From Ruminococcaceae bacterium AB4001 (GTDB lineage: Bacteria; Bacillota; Clostridia; Saccharofermentanales; Saccharofermentanaceae), in the NCBI GenBank assembly GCA_000621765.1, contig JHXJ01000008.1, positions 1-64,000 on the forward strand: a stretch of DNA of 64,000 nucleotides, in the 5' to 3' direction. Both the position numbers and the translations under genes were made by a program. Below the pieces are notes generated by a model. It was not told where the DNA came from. It ran no database searches and saw only the letters and a list, made by a program, of their open reading frames with translations. Of this stretch, positions 8,314 through 16,495 are shown piece by piece; positions within the stretch are counted from its first letter, which is position 1, and each line of letters begins with the position of its first letter.

Positions 8314-9621
8314 TTAATAATACTCTTTGATAGCCTGGCTGGTAAACACTTCATCAAAGTGCAAATCAGCCCACGATCCTTTTACGACTTTAACCGTGTA
8401 CTGAACGGAAATCATACGATCAAACGATGAGCTGTCCCATTTTTCCAACTGCATCTCTTCAGGAACAACAAACACTTCGACACCGGAGCCGCCAAAAGCC
8501 TCTTCTCCTACCATTTTAAGATTCTTAGGCAAAGTTATTTCTGTTAATGACTCACATGCGGCAAAGGCATATGGACCTATTGTTGTAATAGAATCCGAAA
8601 GATTGATCTTTTTCAATGCTTGGCATCCGCCGAAAGCGTAAGTACAGATTTCAACCAAATTACCTTTAATAGTAACAGTCTCCAGCTTTTTGTCATTCAA
8701 AAAGCAGTTAAGCGGTATCACTGTAACACCTTCCGGAATATCTATTTCTTTAAGATTCGGACAGTTCGAGTGCCACCCAAGTTTTGTAAGAGCTGCAGGG
8801 AGCTTTATTGTTTCCAGATTCTTCATTCTGGTAAACATATGACCATAGTCAACATCGTCGTTGCTTTTGAAAGCAACTGTCTTGGCTTTTCCTTCATCAA
8901 TACAGCAGAAGATTTCAGTGTCGGCAGGGATTAACAATTCCTCCTGTCCCTTTCCTTTTTCCGTCAGTCCTGTTAAATATGTTTTCGACCCGGTTTTCTG
9001 TAAGGTAAAACAACCGCAATCAGATACAGTTTCAACTATATCCGCCTTTCTGTTAACCACAGAATCCAGTTTGATCCAAACGGCCGGCCGAACACCTCTT
9101 TCCACGAAGACAAGACCGCCTTCGTCATCAATATTACCCGGATATAGTCCACTCGTATCTATTATTGCCGCATGATCAACATATGCACCTCTGGATCTGA
9201 GCCACCACCCCAGATTATCACCTGTACTGAGGCATCGGTCTTTATCATCTTTAAAGTATCGGTATGCTTCTTCGATACTTAACAGAAAAACTTCATCGCC
9301 AAGCTTATTTACTATCTTACTGTGTTCTTCATCTGTAAACGCTTCATTAATAAATGTAGAATTCAACCACAAGCGAATATTGCAGTCTTTATTATCCCAA
9401 CCGTAATAACTCGTATCAAATATGTAATAATCAACAATATCGTCAGTTATGATCAAAGCTTCTGAACCCTGAACATCCAAGACGCGCCAGGTCGTATAAC
9501 CCTTATAATTTCCAAACTCGATCTTATCACCAACATTCACAGTATTAGTCTTGCTGCCACAAGAAGCTAGTGACAGAACTATTGCTATAACCAAAACCAA
9601 TGAACAAAATCTCTTTAGCAA
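8314..9621 (-). CDS. Lipoprotein with DUF6273 and BspA-type leucine-rich repeats
   Basis: 435 residues. Signal peptide with lipobox LASC (Cys22). A DUF6273-type domain follows at about 30-200 (FGNYKGYTTWRVL, then the characteristic IRLWLNSTFINEAFT and GWWLRSRG, then GVRPAVWIKL). The second half, about 245-400, is an LRR_5/BspA array with repeats of the form L..I.LP..L..IG..AF..C..L. Such surface lipoproteins are common in gut Clostridia and thought to mediate adhesion or carbohydrate contact. The repeated promoter module (copy C) lies 60 bases upstream of the ATG. Confidence 0.8.
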   Translation of the reverse strand: MLKRFCSLVLVIAIVLSLASCGSKTNTVNVGDKIEFGNYKGYTTWRVLDVQGSEALIITDDIVDYYIFDTSYYGWDNKDCNIRLWLNSTFINEAFTDEEHSKIVNKLGDEVFLLSIEEAYRYFKDDKDRCLSTGDNLGWWLRSRGAYVDHAAIIDTSGLYPGNIDDEGGLVFVERGVRPAVWIKLDSVVNRKADIVETVSDCGCFTLQKTGSKTYLTGLTEKGKGQEELLIPADTEIFCCIDEGKAKTVAFKSNDDVDYGHMFTRMKNLETIKLPAALTKLGWHSNCPNLKEIDIPEGVTVIPLNCFLNDKKLETVTIKGNLVEICTYAFGGCQALKKINLSDSITTIGPYAFAACESLTEITLPKNLKMVGEEAFGGSGVEVFVVPEEMQLEKWDSSSFDRMISVQYTVKVVKGSWADLHFDEVFTSQAIKEYY

Positions 9622-9656
9622 ATTATCCCTCTATTCCAATATCAAAATTTATCAAT

Positions 9657-9693
9657 CTAAGGTTTCCCTCAGACAAGGTAATTATACCATCCC
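9657..9693 (-). promoter_or_regulatory. Promoter/hairpin module, copy C, of the DUF6273/LRR lipoprotein
   Basis: Minus strand: extended -10 TGGTATAAT (TATAAT at 9681-9686), then CCTTGTCTGAGGGAAACCTTAG-like leader in which AGGG and CCTT can pair. It is nearly identical to copy A and close to copies B and D. Confidence 0.65.
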
Positions 9694-9738
9694 GATTAAG
9701 GGCTTTTTCATGCACTAAAAGAGCGAATTTCAGAGTTT

Positions 9739-9771
9739 TGTTGGCTTTTTGTTGGCTTAAAAAATTGAAAG
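9739..9771. repeat. 33-base repeat, first copy
   Basis: Identical to 13879-13911. It contains the direct repeat TTGGCTTTTTG/TTGGCTTAAAA and ends TTGAAAG. Both copies lie about 60-80 bases beyond a promoter module, so module and repeat appear to have been copied as one unit of about 110-140 bases. Confidence 0.8.
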
Positions 9772-9954
9772 CCCAATTTGACTCCGAGTGCATTAAATTC
9801 CTGATTAGCAGGTCTAAGTCTGTTTATCTTTTTACTGTTAATCTCAATCTCGGGTTGGCTGATGAGTATTTCCCCGAAGTGCTGCACGAACAAATATATC
9901 GAGTAACGATAAATTATTCTTGAAAATCAATAACAGACGTAATAGTATATACTC

Positions 9955-10605
9955 ATGGAACAGAAAAACAGACACGAGAAAATATTATTCATACAGACCA
10001 TGATCATACTGGGCATAGCATTGATTGCCCTGATAGTTTTTTTGCTGACAGGAATGCTGACAGCATTTGCAATTCTTGTTGTTACATTGCTGATTGGATT
10101 ATTGAAGGTCAGGTCTCTTAAAAAATCGTTAGTCATTCACGGGGGAACGGGAAGTTTTGTTGTAGCGTTGGTACTAACGATCATAATCGGCACTCTTACT
10201 TCACCAATCATTTCCTACTCCAAACTTCAATATCCGTTTATATATATGCTAAAAAAACAATACCTGAATGAAGCTTATATCGATAAGCTCCCTTTGGGGG
10301 CAACGAATTATCATTTTGAGAGCATGCCAAGCATCATGCAGGGAGACGGCTTTTATCGGCTGGAATTCAGGGCTCCTTCTGATTATATTGAAGAACTTCG
10401 CGAGAACTGTGAGAAAAGGGCCATCAGTTCATATAAGGTTTCGGAGCCTGATCCCGAGATGAGCGACATCAGTTTCGGCTATACCGATTTTTTCAGTGAA
10501 CATACCGACGCCACGGTGTACGTATTCTCTTATAGGGGTGGGAATCATCCACACTATTCCTACATCATGATAGATGGTAATCAGGTTTATTGTAATGAAT
10601 CGTAG
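9955..10605 (+). CDS. Hypothetical membrane protein
   Basis: 216 residues, not recognised. Three hydrophobic segments (about 14-35, 37-49 and 65-85) precede a soluble domain of about 130 residues, probably extracytoplasmic, with GDGFYRLEFRAPSDYIEELRE and later TDATVYVFSYRGGNH. A TATACT lies only two bases before the ATG and no Shine-Dalgarno sequence is visible. The message may be leaderless, or the true start may be a little downstream. It stands alone between accessory genes. Confidence 0.6.
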   Translation: MEQKNRHEKILFIQTMIILGIALIALIVFLLTGMLTAFAILVVTLLIGLLKVRSLKKSLVIHGGTGSFVVALVLTIIIGTLTSPIISYSKLQYPFIYMLKKQYLNEAYIDKLPLGATNYHFESMPSIMQGDGFYRLEFRAPSDYIEELRENCEKRAISSYKVSEPDPEMSDISFGYTDFFSEHTDATVYVFSYRGGNHPHYSYIMIDGNQVYCNES

Positions 10606-10722
10606 AAGCATTACTGAAGCAGCATTTATCCAAGTTATTTCCATCTATAGAATTTGTTTCAAATACTTACCTGTAATCGAATCAGTCTAGAATGCTGATG
10701 ATTTAACTATCCAAGACACAAC

Positions 10723-11295
10723 ATGGATACGATTATTATATCAATCCTGATAATTTAACTGATCGGAATCTTCTTTTTGTTGATAATAAGACCTACTGTC
10801 TTTACACGACGCAATTAAAGACATAGAGATGAAGTTGAAAGGCTTTCTAAAGCTAAGACTAAGCACTGTGAAACCATTACAGATCTAATCAGGTTAATAT
10901 GCAGGATCTCTCCGGACATTCTTCTTGGTAAAAGTAACGAGCCGCCAATAGATAACATTTATGGTTTTGTTTTTAATGCAGATAATCTTTTAAATTCGGA
11001 AACTTATTCATCTGAATTCGCTGCTTTTCTGTATGAACTGAAATACTTAGAAAAACTTGGTTGCAATACCGTTTCTACTATTGAATATACGGGTTCGGTA
11101 CTTAAAATCACTTACTTCATTCAACTTGGCGGATTCAATATTGTTACTGACAGGGTTGAAGAGTGGCTAAACTTCACGAAAAAAGGCAATACACTTTCAG
11201 TTTTAGCTAAGAAGGAGTTCGAGAGAAAAATCGAGAACGATCTCCAGCCCTATAACGAAGCTACCATTAAAGAATTTGTAGAAACCTATGGATAA
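10723..11295 (+). pseudogene. Degraded gene for a small membrane-anchored protein, two in-frame TAA stops
   Basis: A single frame from ATG 10723 to TAA 11295 reads as a normal protein apart from TAA at 10756-10758 and TAA at 10816-10818. It begins MDTIIISILII, continues after the first stop as a hydrophobic segment (LIGIFFLLIIRP), and after the second as about 158 soluble residues including FVFNADNLLNSE and FNIVTDRVEEWL. No ATG, GTG or TTG restart follows the second stop early enough. Two nonsense changes in one otherwise open frame point to a decayed gene. The family was not recognised. Confidence 0.6.
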
Positions 11296-11455
11296 GCCAT
11301 GTGACACAACTGTAGTATGGGGCGGAGCTCTGGCGGTTCTTCTAGCTCGGATTCAAAGAGTACCTTATAAGGTGGCTCATATTAAGCACGATGTAAACGA
11401 TTTTATCAAGAGAATCGGCGTCTATTACATGTGCATTGATGATCTTCCACTATAA
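11288..11455 (+). CDS. Small ORF overlapping the end of the degraded gene
   Basis: 55 codons from ATG 11288, which overlaps the TAA of the preceding frame by 8 bases. The product starts MDKPCDTTVVWGG and has no recognised domain. Overlap suggests a coupled second gene of the same decayed unit, but no independent ribosome site is seen and it may be a remnant. Confidence 0.3.
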   Translation: MDKPCDTTVVWGGALAVLLARIQRVPYKVAHIKHDVNDFIKRIGVYYMCIDDLPL

Positions 11456-11467
11456 TCATTCAATAAA

Positions 11468-11496
11468 TAAGCCTCGGATTTTGACTCCGAGGCTTA
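11468..11496 (+). terminator. Hairpin after the degraded gene
   Basis: TAAGCCTCGGA (11468-11478) pairs perfectly with TCCGAGGCTTA (11486-11496) around seven bases. It lies 13 bases after the small ORF. The T run downstream is absent, so termination may be weak. Confidence 0.5.
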
Positions 11497-11731
11497 GTGC
11501 ATTAAATTCCTGATCAACCCGACCAAATATTAATACTTATAGACAACGAACGGAAAAAGTATTATCTCTCTTTCTAGATCACACCAAACACCACGCCATT
11601 GATGAAATAACACACTTAGAACCATGCAAAACTCAGCCACAATCCGCACTGCTTTTGTGATTAAAATCAAGTGTCTGTCTCATATTGATTTGCCCCTGTT
11701 TCTTTTGAGTTTGTTTACGGACAAATACTAA

Positions 11732-11766
11732 CAAAAGAAAAATACCGCGTCTCACAAGATGCGGTA
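11732..11766 (-). terminator. Terminator of the 176-residue membrane protein gene
   Basis: On the minus strand TACCGC-ATCT pairs with AGAC-GCGGTA (11743-11766, one wobble) and is followed by TTTTTCTTTT. It lies 46 bases after the stop at 11812. Confidence 0.75.
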
Positions 11767-11811
11767 AGTGGCAAAATCTCAAAGATGAAATGCATTAGTA
11801 CGGCCGTGAGA

Positions 11812-12342
11812 TTACCCGCCGATTCTCTCCATGACCAGATATTCACCTGTATTACGTCCGGAGATCTCGTAATAGACCGTGTCTTCATCGCCGGGATTCA
11901 TATACACGAATGACAGTTCTTTGTCCTCACCGTCAACAGATAAAAAAGCATTTTGTTTTCTCACATCAACAGGCTTCAGATCAGATGAATTATAATAACC
12001 CTCACCATTCCAGACATAATGTTTGTCATCTATCGTCATGACAATAATCTTGCCCTCATAGAATAAGAGGTGCCTCATTCTGGTTGCGTTTACTGTGCAG
12101 ACGATATAAGCAAATCCTGCAACGATCAGATAGATAGCGATCATTCCGATTCCCGCAAGGAATGTAAATCTTTTCTTGCGGAGAATAAATAAAACTACGG
12201 CAAAAACTATACCCAATACAGCAAACCAGAAATAAGGAATATAAGACGTAGACAACTTCACCGCCTTCACAGTTCCGGTAATACTCAATATCACTCCGAA
12301 AACCAGAATTAAACACTCCACTACCGTTAATCGCGTTCTCAT
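11812..12342 (-). CDS. Hypothetical membrane protein with soluble tail
   Basis: 176 residues with three hydrophobic segments (about 8-28, 36-54 and 59-83) and a C-terminal soluble part of about 90 residues that is probably extracytoplasmic (VMTIDDKHYVWNGEGYYNSSD). Not assigned to a family. A good ribosome site (AGGGATAA) precedes the ATG. It may be the third gene of the TPR-GNAT transcript, since only 57 bases separate it from the GNAT stop. Confidence 0.65.
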   Translation of the reverse strand: MRTRLTVVECLILVFGVILSITGTVKAVKLSTSYIPYFWFAVLGIVFAVVLFILRKKRFTFLAGIGMIAIYLIVAGFAYIVCTVNATRMRHLLFYEGKIIVMTIDDKHYVWNGEGYYNSSDLKPVDVRKQNAFLSVDGEDKELSFVYMNPGDEDTVYYEISGRNTGEYLVMERIGG

Positions 12343-12399
12343 GAAATTATCCCTTATATCACTGAATCAATATGTGAATTATACTGATAATATTCTTTA

Positions 12400-12948
12400 C
12401 TACAACTCTTTGACCATCAGAAAAGAATCAACTGTTTGTCCGTCTTTATATCTCATGCTGTTTGGAAGCTGACCATACTTATGGAAACCAAGGCTCTCGT
12501 ACAAGTGAACGGCGCCGGAGTTTTCCGTCACCACCTCAAGTTCTGCCTGAGTATATCCGTTCTTCTTTGCAACATCCAATATTGTATTGAGCATTTGGCG
12601 CCCAATACCTCTTCCATGGTATTTCTTGTACAATGCGATTGCGATACAGCACCGGTGTTTATATCTTATGGATGTTCCAACACTCATAAGAGAAACGTTT
12701 CCTATATGTCTGCCGTTCTCGAAAGCAAGCAGAAGAAGTTCTCTTTCTGATTTTTCTTTTCCTATTATGATCTCTTTTTCCTGCTCAAGGCTTAATGTAA
12801 TCTCTTCCGGCTCACAAATAAGATACGGAGACTCGGCGTTAGTCTTTTTAAGATACTCTATAAGAGCCTCAGCATCCTGAACAACGGCATTGCGAAGCTC
12901 AATTTCTTTACCGGTCCTATCTTTTACTATTATGCTCTTATATAACAT
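12400..12948 (-). CDS. GNAT-family N-acetyltransferase
   Basis: 182 residues from ATG 12948 (MLYKSIIVKD); upstream in-frame codons overlap the preceding gene and have no family similarity. The acetyl-CoA loop reads KYHGRGIGRQML (motif A, Q/RxxGxG/A) and motif B is LYESLGFHKYG. The family transfers an acetyl group from acetyl-CoA to an amine; the substrate is unknown. The start lies inside the last codons of the TPR gene (aATGttataTAA), so the two are translationally coupled. Confidence 0.85.
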   Translation of the reverse strand: MLYKSIIVKDRTGKEIELRNAVVQDAEALIEYLKKTNAESPYLICEPEEITLSLEQEKEIIIGKEKSERELLLLAFENGRHIGNVSLMSVGTSIRYKHRCCIAIALYKKYHGRGIGRQMLNTILDVAKKNGYTQAELEVVTENSGAVHLYESLGFHKYGQLPNSMRYKDGQTVDSFLMVKEL

Positions 12949-13744
12949 TGTCTCTTTTCCTGCTGATTTCCTGAAGCAACTCTTCGGCGAACTTCTTGTA
13001 TTTAGTGTCACCGCCGAGATCAATTGCAACCTGAAGGTATTTCCTTGCTCTTTCCGGTTCACCCTTCAAGAAAAGCAATTTTCCCAAAGCATGCGAATAG
13101 CTTGCCTCAGTTATGGGATAAAGCGGTTTGATGGTTTCCAGCTGTTTCTGATAGTGCTCTTCTGCGCCTTCGTAGTTGCCCTGCTGTATCCTCATGTAGA
13201 ATTCCGCATTCTTAATGGAGTCCTCGCAACTTTCTATATACTTTGGATTCTTCATCTTCTCCATGAGTTTTCTAAGCGCTTCTATCTCTTCCTGAGCCTT
13301 GTCGAGCTGATCGTTCTTCAGGTAGTACTCGATCATCAACCTGTGATATTCGGACATATAGCTTTTGGTCTTGATCTTTTGGCAACACTCGTAGACCGAA
13401 TCGTAATCATCAATAGATCCGTAGCCTCTTGCAACTATTGAATTGTACATCGATACGACAGGACCTTTTGCTTTTTTCTTGAAAAGCCTGTTCGTCTCAT
13501 CAATAAACTTATGTACCTGACAATTGTAGAAGAGGGGAAATACTTCCTTAGAGAATTTTCTCGATGTAAGTCTGGTAAAAATGAATGCATCAACCAAGAC
13601 CAGCATTATCGTCACGGCCGTTACCGGAATTGCAGGATACCAGTTGCGTTTGCATAATATGACATTTGCTATGACCATGCCTATGATCTCTAAAATTCCG
13701 ATGCACCAGTATGCGACGTGATATTTCTTATAAATTGAAATCAT
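12938..13744 (-). CDS. Membrane-anchored TPR protein
   Basis: 268 residues. Two N-terminal membrane segments (about 11-31 and 36-57) are followed by a helical region with TPR character: YYLKNDQLDKAQEEIEAL, FYMRIQQGNYEGAEEHYQKQL and SHALGKLLFLKGEPERARKYLQVAIDLGG. TPR domains mediate protein contacts; no partner is indicated beyond the coupled GNAT gene. The promoter is probably module copy D, whose -10 lies 56 bases upstream of the ATG. Confidence 0.75.
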   Translation of the reverse strand: MISIYKKYHVAYWCIGILEIIGMVIANVILCKRNWYPAIPVTAVTIMLVLVDAFIFTRLTSRKFSKEVFPLFYNCQVHKFIDETNRLFKKKAKGPVVSMYNSIVARGYGSIDDYDSVYECCQKIKTKSYMSEYHRLMIEYYLKNDQLDKAQEEIEALRKLMEKMKNPKYIESCEDSIKNAEFYMRIQQGNYEGAEEHYQKQLETIKPLYPITEASYSHALGKLLFLKGEPERARKYLQVAIDLGGDTKYKKFAEELLQEISRKRDNVI

Positions 13745-13771
13745 TGTTTTGTTACCTGCTGATTTTCTGTA

Positions 13772-13812
13772 CTAAGGAATCACTCCTTCAGACATGGTAA
13801 TTATACCATCCC
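13772..13812 (-). promoter_or_regulatory. Promoter/hairpin module, copy D, of the TPR-GNAT operon
   Basis: Minus strand: extended -10 TGGTATAAT (TATAAT at 13800-13805), then a leader in which AAGGA and TCCTT pair around a short loop. It shares layout with copies A-C, and a 33-base match to copy C follows further upstream. Confidence 0.65.
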
Positions 13813-13878
13813 CACCAATACCTTTTGGTGATTCTCTAGCCCTGCTTTACATGCTGAAAATACACGAATTTCAAATAT

Positions 13879-13911
13879 TGTTGGCTTTTTGTTGGCTTAA
13901 AAAATTGAAAG
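13879..13911. repeat. 33-base repeat, second copy
   Basis: Identical to 9739-9771. Here the right end forms part of the guaA terminator stem, which suggests this copy is the original and the one at 9.7 kb a transplanted piece (inference). Confidence 0.8.
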
Positions 13912-13933
13912 TCCCTATTTTAGGGACTTTCAA
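13897..13933 (-). terminator. guaA terminator
   Basis: TTGAAAGTCCCTA (13905-13917) pairs perfectly with TAGGGACTTTCAA (13921-13933). On the minus strand the stem is followed by TTTTTT. It lies 12 bases after the guaA stop. Confidence 0.9.
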
Positions 13934-13944
13934 GCGTTTTGCGA

Positions 13945-14925
13945 TTATTCGTACTCGACTGTAGCTGTCGGCTTGGGTGTGTAGTCGTAGAGGACTCTGT
14001 TGATGCCGGGAACTTCGTGGGTGATACGGTCGGTGATCTTGCACATGAGATCGTAATCGATGGGCTCAACTGTTACCTGAACTACGTCTGTTGTGTTGAT
14101 GGCACGTACGATGCAGAGCCACTCGAATGCTCTCTTGCCGTCCTTGATGCCAGTGGACTTGAAGTCAGGAACTACTGTGAAGTACTGCCATACCTTACCG
14201 GCAAGACCAGCCTTCTCGAATTCTTCTCTGAGGATAGCGTCAGACTCTCTGACTGCTTCGAGTCTGTCTCTTGTGATGGCGCCGGGGCATCTTACGCCAA
14301 GTCCGGGACCGGGGAAGGGCTGACGGTAAACCATGTTGTCGGGGAGACCCAATGCGGAACCTACAACACGTACTTCGTCCTTGTAGAGATACTTAACGGG
14401 TTCAACGAGCTCAAAGTCCAATTCCGGAGGAAGTCCGCCTACATTGTGGTGAGCCTTGATGCCCTGTTCGCTCTCGAGGATGTCAGGATAGATAGTGCCC
14501 TGTGCGAGGAAGGAGATGCCGTCGAGCTTTGCAGCTTCTTCAGCGAAGACCTTGATGAACTCTTCGCCGATGATGTGACGCTTCTGCTCAGGATCCGTAA
14601 CGCCTGCGAGGAGATCAAGGAATCTGTCTACTGCATCGATATAGATGAGGTTAGCGCCGAGCTCGTCTCTGAAGACTTTGCATACCATCTCAGGCTCACC
14701 CTTACGGAGAAGACCATGATTGACATGAACGCAAACGAGGTTCTCGCCAATGGCCTTGATCAAGAGTGCTGCTACTACTGAAGAGTCTACGCCGCCTGAA
14801 AGGGCGAGGAGGACCTTCTTGTCACCGACCTGTTCCTTTATTGCTGCTATCTGATCAGCGATAAATGCGTCGGCGAGTTCTTTGGTTGTGATTCTTTTTA
14901 GGGATTCCGGTCTTACGTCTGCCAT
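13945..14925 (-). CDS. guaA: GMP synthase, ATP-pyrophosphatase subunit only (no glutaminase domain)
   Basis: 326 residues from ATG 14925, which has GGAGG 8 bases upstream; the longer frame starts without a ribosome site. It contains the N-type ATP-PPase P-loop SGGVDSS (43-49) and the GMP synthetase C-terminal dimerisation domain, with PFPGPGLGVRCPG and a C-terminal NRVLYDYTPKPTATVEYE. The enzyme amidates XMP to GMP. The N-terminal class I glutamine amidotransferase domain (about 190 residues in typical bacterial GuaA) is missing, and nothing upstream in this orientation encodes it. A separate glutaminase elsewhere, as in archaea, or direct ammonia use is implied. Confidence 0.92.
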   Translation of the reverse strand: MADVRPESLKRITTKELADAFIADQIAAIKEQVGDKKVLLALSGGVDSSVVAALLIKAIGENLVCVHVNHGLLRKGEPEMVCKVFRDELGANLIYIDAVDRFLDLLAGVTDPEQKRHIIGEEFIKVFAEEAAKLDGISFLAQGTIYPDILESEQGIKAHHNVGGLPPELDFELVEPVKYLYKDEVRVVGSALGLPDNMVYRQPFPGPGLGVRCPGAITRDRLEAVRESDAILREEFEKAGLAGKVWQYFTVVPDFKSTGIKDGKRAFEWLCIVRAINTTDVVQVTVEPIDYDLMCKITDRITHEVPGINRVLYDYTPKPTATVEYE

Positions 14926-15050
14926 GTGCAAAGCCTCCGATGTAAAAAATATTGACTTAAACATTTTACAATATTGTGCAGAAGTTTAGGGGCACAAATG
15001 ATACAATCAGGCAAAACTTTTTAATCGGTTTTCGAGGAGATAATGAGTAT

Positions 15051-16466
15051 ATGCGCAAAACTAAGATAATTTGTACGATAGGTCCTGCTTCAGATAACGA
15101 AGAGACCCTGACCAAGATGTGCGAAGCGGGCATGAATGTTGCCAGACTTAACTTTTCGCACGGCAAACATGACCAGCACCAGGCAAAGATCGACCTGATC
15201 AAGAGGGTAAGGGAGAAGATGAAGCTTCCTATCGCGATCATGCTCGATACCAAGGGACCTGAGTACAGGATCAAGACATTCAAGGACGGCAAGGTCGAGC
15301 TTAAGGACGGTGCCACATTTATCCTTACGACAGATGAGATCGAAGGCGACGAGACAAGAGTATCCGTAACTTACAAGCTCCTGCCCGAGCAGCTTAATCC
15401 CGGTGACAGAGTCCTTATCAACAACGGACTCGTTATTCTCGAAGTAAAAGAGATCAAGGGCGCTGACGTCATCTGTGAAGTTGTTGTCGGAGGGGTCCTG
15501 TCCAACCAGAAGTCCATGAACTTCCCGAACAAGGTAATGCAGGGTGACTTTTTAAGCGAGCAGGATAAGAAGGATCTTATTTTCGGTATCAAGAACGAGA
15601 TCGACTTCGTTGCGGCTTCGTTCGTATCCAGAAAAGAAGACATGATCGAGATGCGCAATTTCCTTGATGCAAACGGCGGTGAGAATATTGAAGTTATCGC
15701 CAAGATCGAGAACCGTGCCGGAGTAGACAATATCGATGAGATCTCCGCTCACTGCGCAGGCATCATGATCGCAAGAGGTGATTTGGGTGTTGAGATCCCG
15801 TTCGTAGAAGTGCCCAGCGTTCAGAAGAGACTCATCAAGAGATGCAGACTTTTGGGCCGTCGTGTCATCACAGCTACTGAGATGCTCGAGTCCATGATCA
15901 ACAACCCCAGGCCTACGAGAGCCGAGATCTCGGACGTTGCAAATGCCGTATACGACGGTTCTTCAGCGATCATGCTCTCCGGAGAGTCTGCTGCGGGCAA
16001 GTATCCGGTTGAGGCCGTAAAGACCATGTCTGAGGTTGCCGAGTATACGGAGAACCACATCAATTACAAAGAGCGTTTCTTCAAGCAGGAGTTCCAGATC
16101 CGTAATAATCTCGACGCTATTTCCCATGCCACATGCCAGATGGCGATCGATGTCGGGGCAAAGGCTATCGTAGTTCACTCCAGAAGCGGCGTTACTGCAA
16201 GGATGGTATCCCGTTTCAGATGCCCGATCGACATTATCGGAATGACAACTTCTGAAAGAATATGGAGAAGACTTAACCTCAGCTGGGGTGTCATCCCGAT
16301 CCTCAATGAGGAGTTCACTTCAACGGACGTAATGTACTATCACGGCTTCAATGTCGCGAAGGATACTCTTAAGCTTGAAGCAGGTGATAACGTCGTCATG
16401 ACGGGCGGCCTCATCAACGGGAAAGCGGGAAATACCAATACGATCAAGGTTGAGACGGTAAGCTGA
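15051..16466 (+). CDS. pyk: Pyruvate kinase
   Basis: 471 residues from ATG 15051 (MRKTKIICTIGPAS), preceded by GAGGAG. It has the barrel motifs LDTKGPEYRIKTF, the catalytic lysine region IAKIENRAGVDNIDEI, the divalent-metal motif IARGDLGVEIP and the TATEMLESM segment, then the C-terminal allosteric domain with VVHSRSGVTARMVSRFRCP. Length matches bacterial enzymes without the extra C-terminal phosphotransfer-like domain found in Bacillus. It converts phosphoenolpyruvate and ADP to pyruvate and ATP. It is divergent from guaA with 125 bases between the two starts, which must hold both promoters. Confidence 0.96.
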   Translation: MRKTKIICTIGPASDNEETLTKMCEAGMNVARLNFSHGKHDQHQAKIDLIKRVREKMKLPIAIMLDTKGPEYRIKTFKDGKVELKDGATFILTTDEIEGDETRVSVTYKLLPEQLNPGDRVLINNGLVILEVKEIKGADVICEVVVGGVLSNQKSMNFPNKVMQGDFLSEQDKKDLIFGIKNEIDFVAASFVSRKEDMIEMRNFLDANGGENIEVIAKIENRAGVDNIDEISAHCAGIMIARGDLGVEIPFVEVPSVQKRLIKRCRLLGRRVITATEMLESMINNPRPTRAEISDVANAVYDGSSAIMLSGESAAGKYPVEAVKTMSEVAEYTENHINYKERFFKQEFQIRNNLDAISHATCQMAIDVGAKAIVVHSRSGVTARMVSRFRCPIDIIGMTTSERIWRRLNLSWGVIPILNEEFTSTDVMYYHGFNVAKDTLKLEAGDNVVMTGGLINGKAGNTNTIKVETVS

Positions 16467-16495
16467 TCCCGAATACCTGAAGTTTTATATAAGAT

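Larger units (their letters stand above)
9622..9954. other. Intergenic stretch with repeated modules between divergent genes
   Basis: These 333 bases hold promoter module C (9657-9693), a 33-base segment identical to one near 13.9 kb (9739-9771), and a segment near-identical to 11480-11514 (9777-9805). Weak open frames cross the region on both strands but have no ribosome site or recognisable family, so none is called a gene. Confidence 0.6.
11456..11811. other. Intergenic stretch with hairpins, no gene seen
   Basis: These 356 bases contain an 11-bp hairpin at 11468-11496, a segment (11480-11514) near-identical to 9777-9805, and the terminator of the next minus-strand gene (11732-11766). Otherwise the sequence is AT-rich with no supported gene. 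Confidence 0.6.

Noticed and set aside
9600-9923. Plus-strand frame of 107 codons crossing promoter module C
   Set aside because: Overlaps the lipoprotein start and promoter, lacks a ribosome site and does not resemble a protein family.
13939-14781. Long open frame of about 280 codons on the plus strand opposite guaA
   Set aside because: It is the complementary strand of a well-supported guaA, has no ribosome site and reads as low-quality protein rich in Glu/Ser/Leu.
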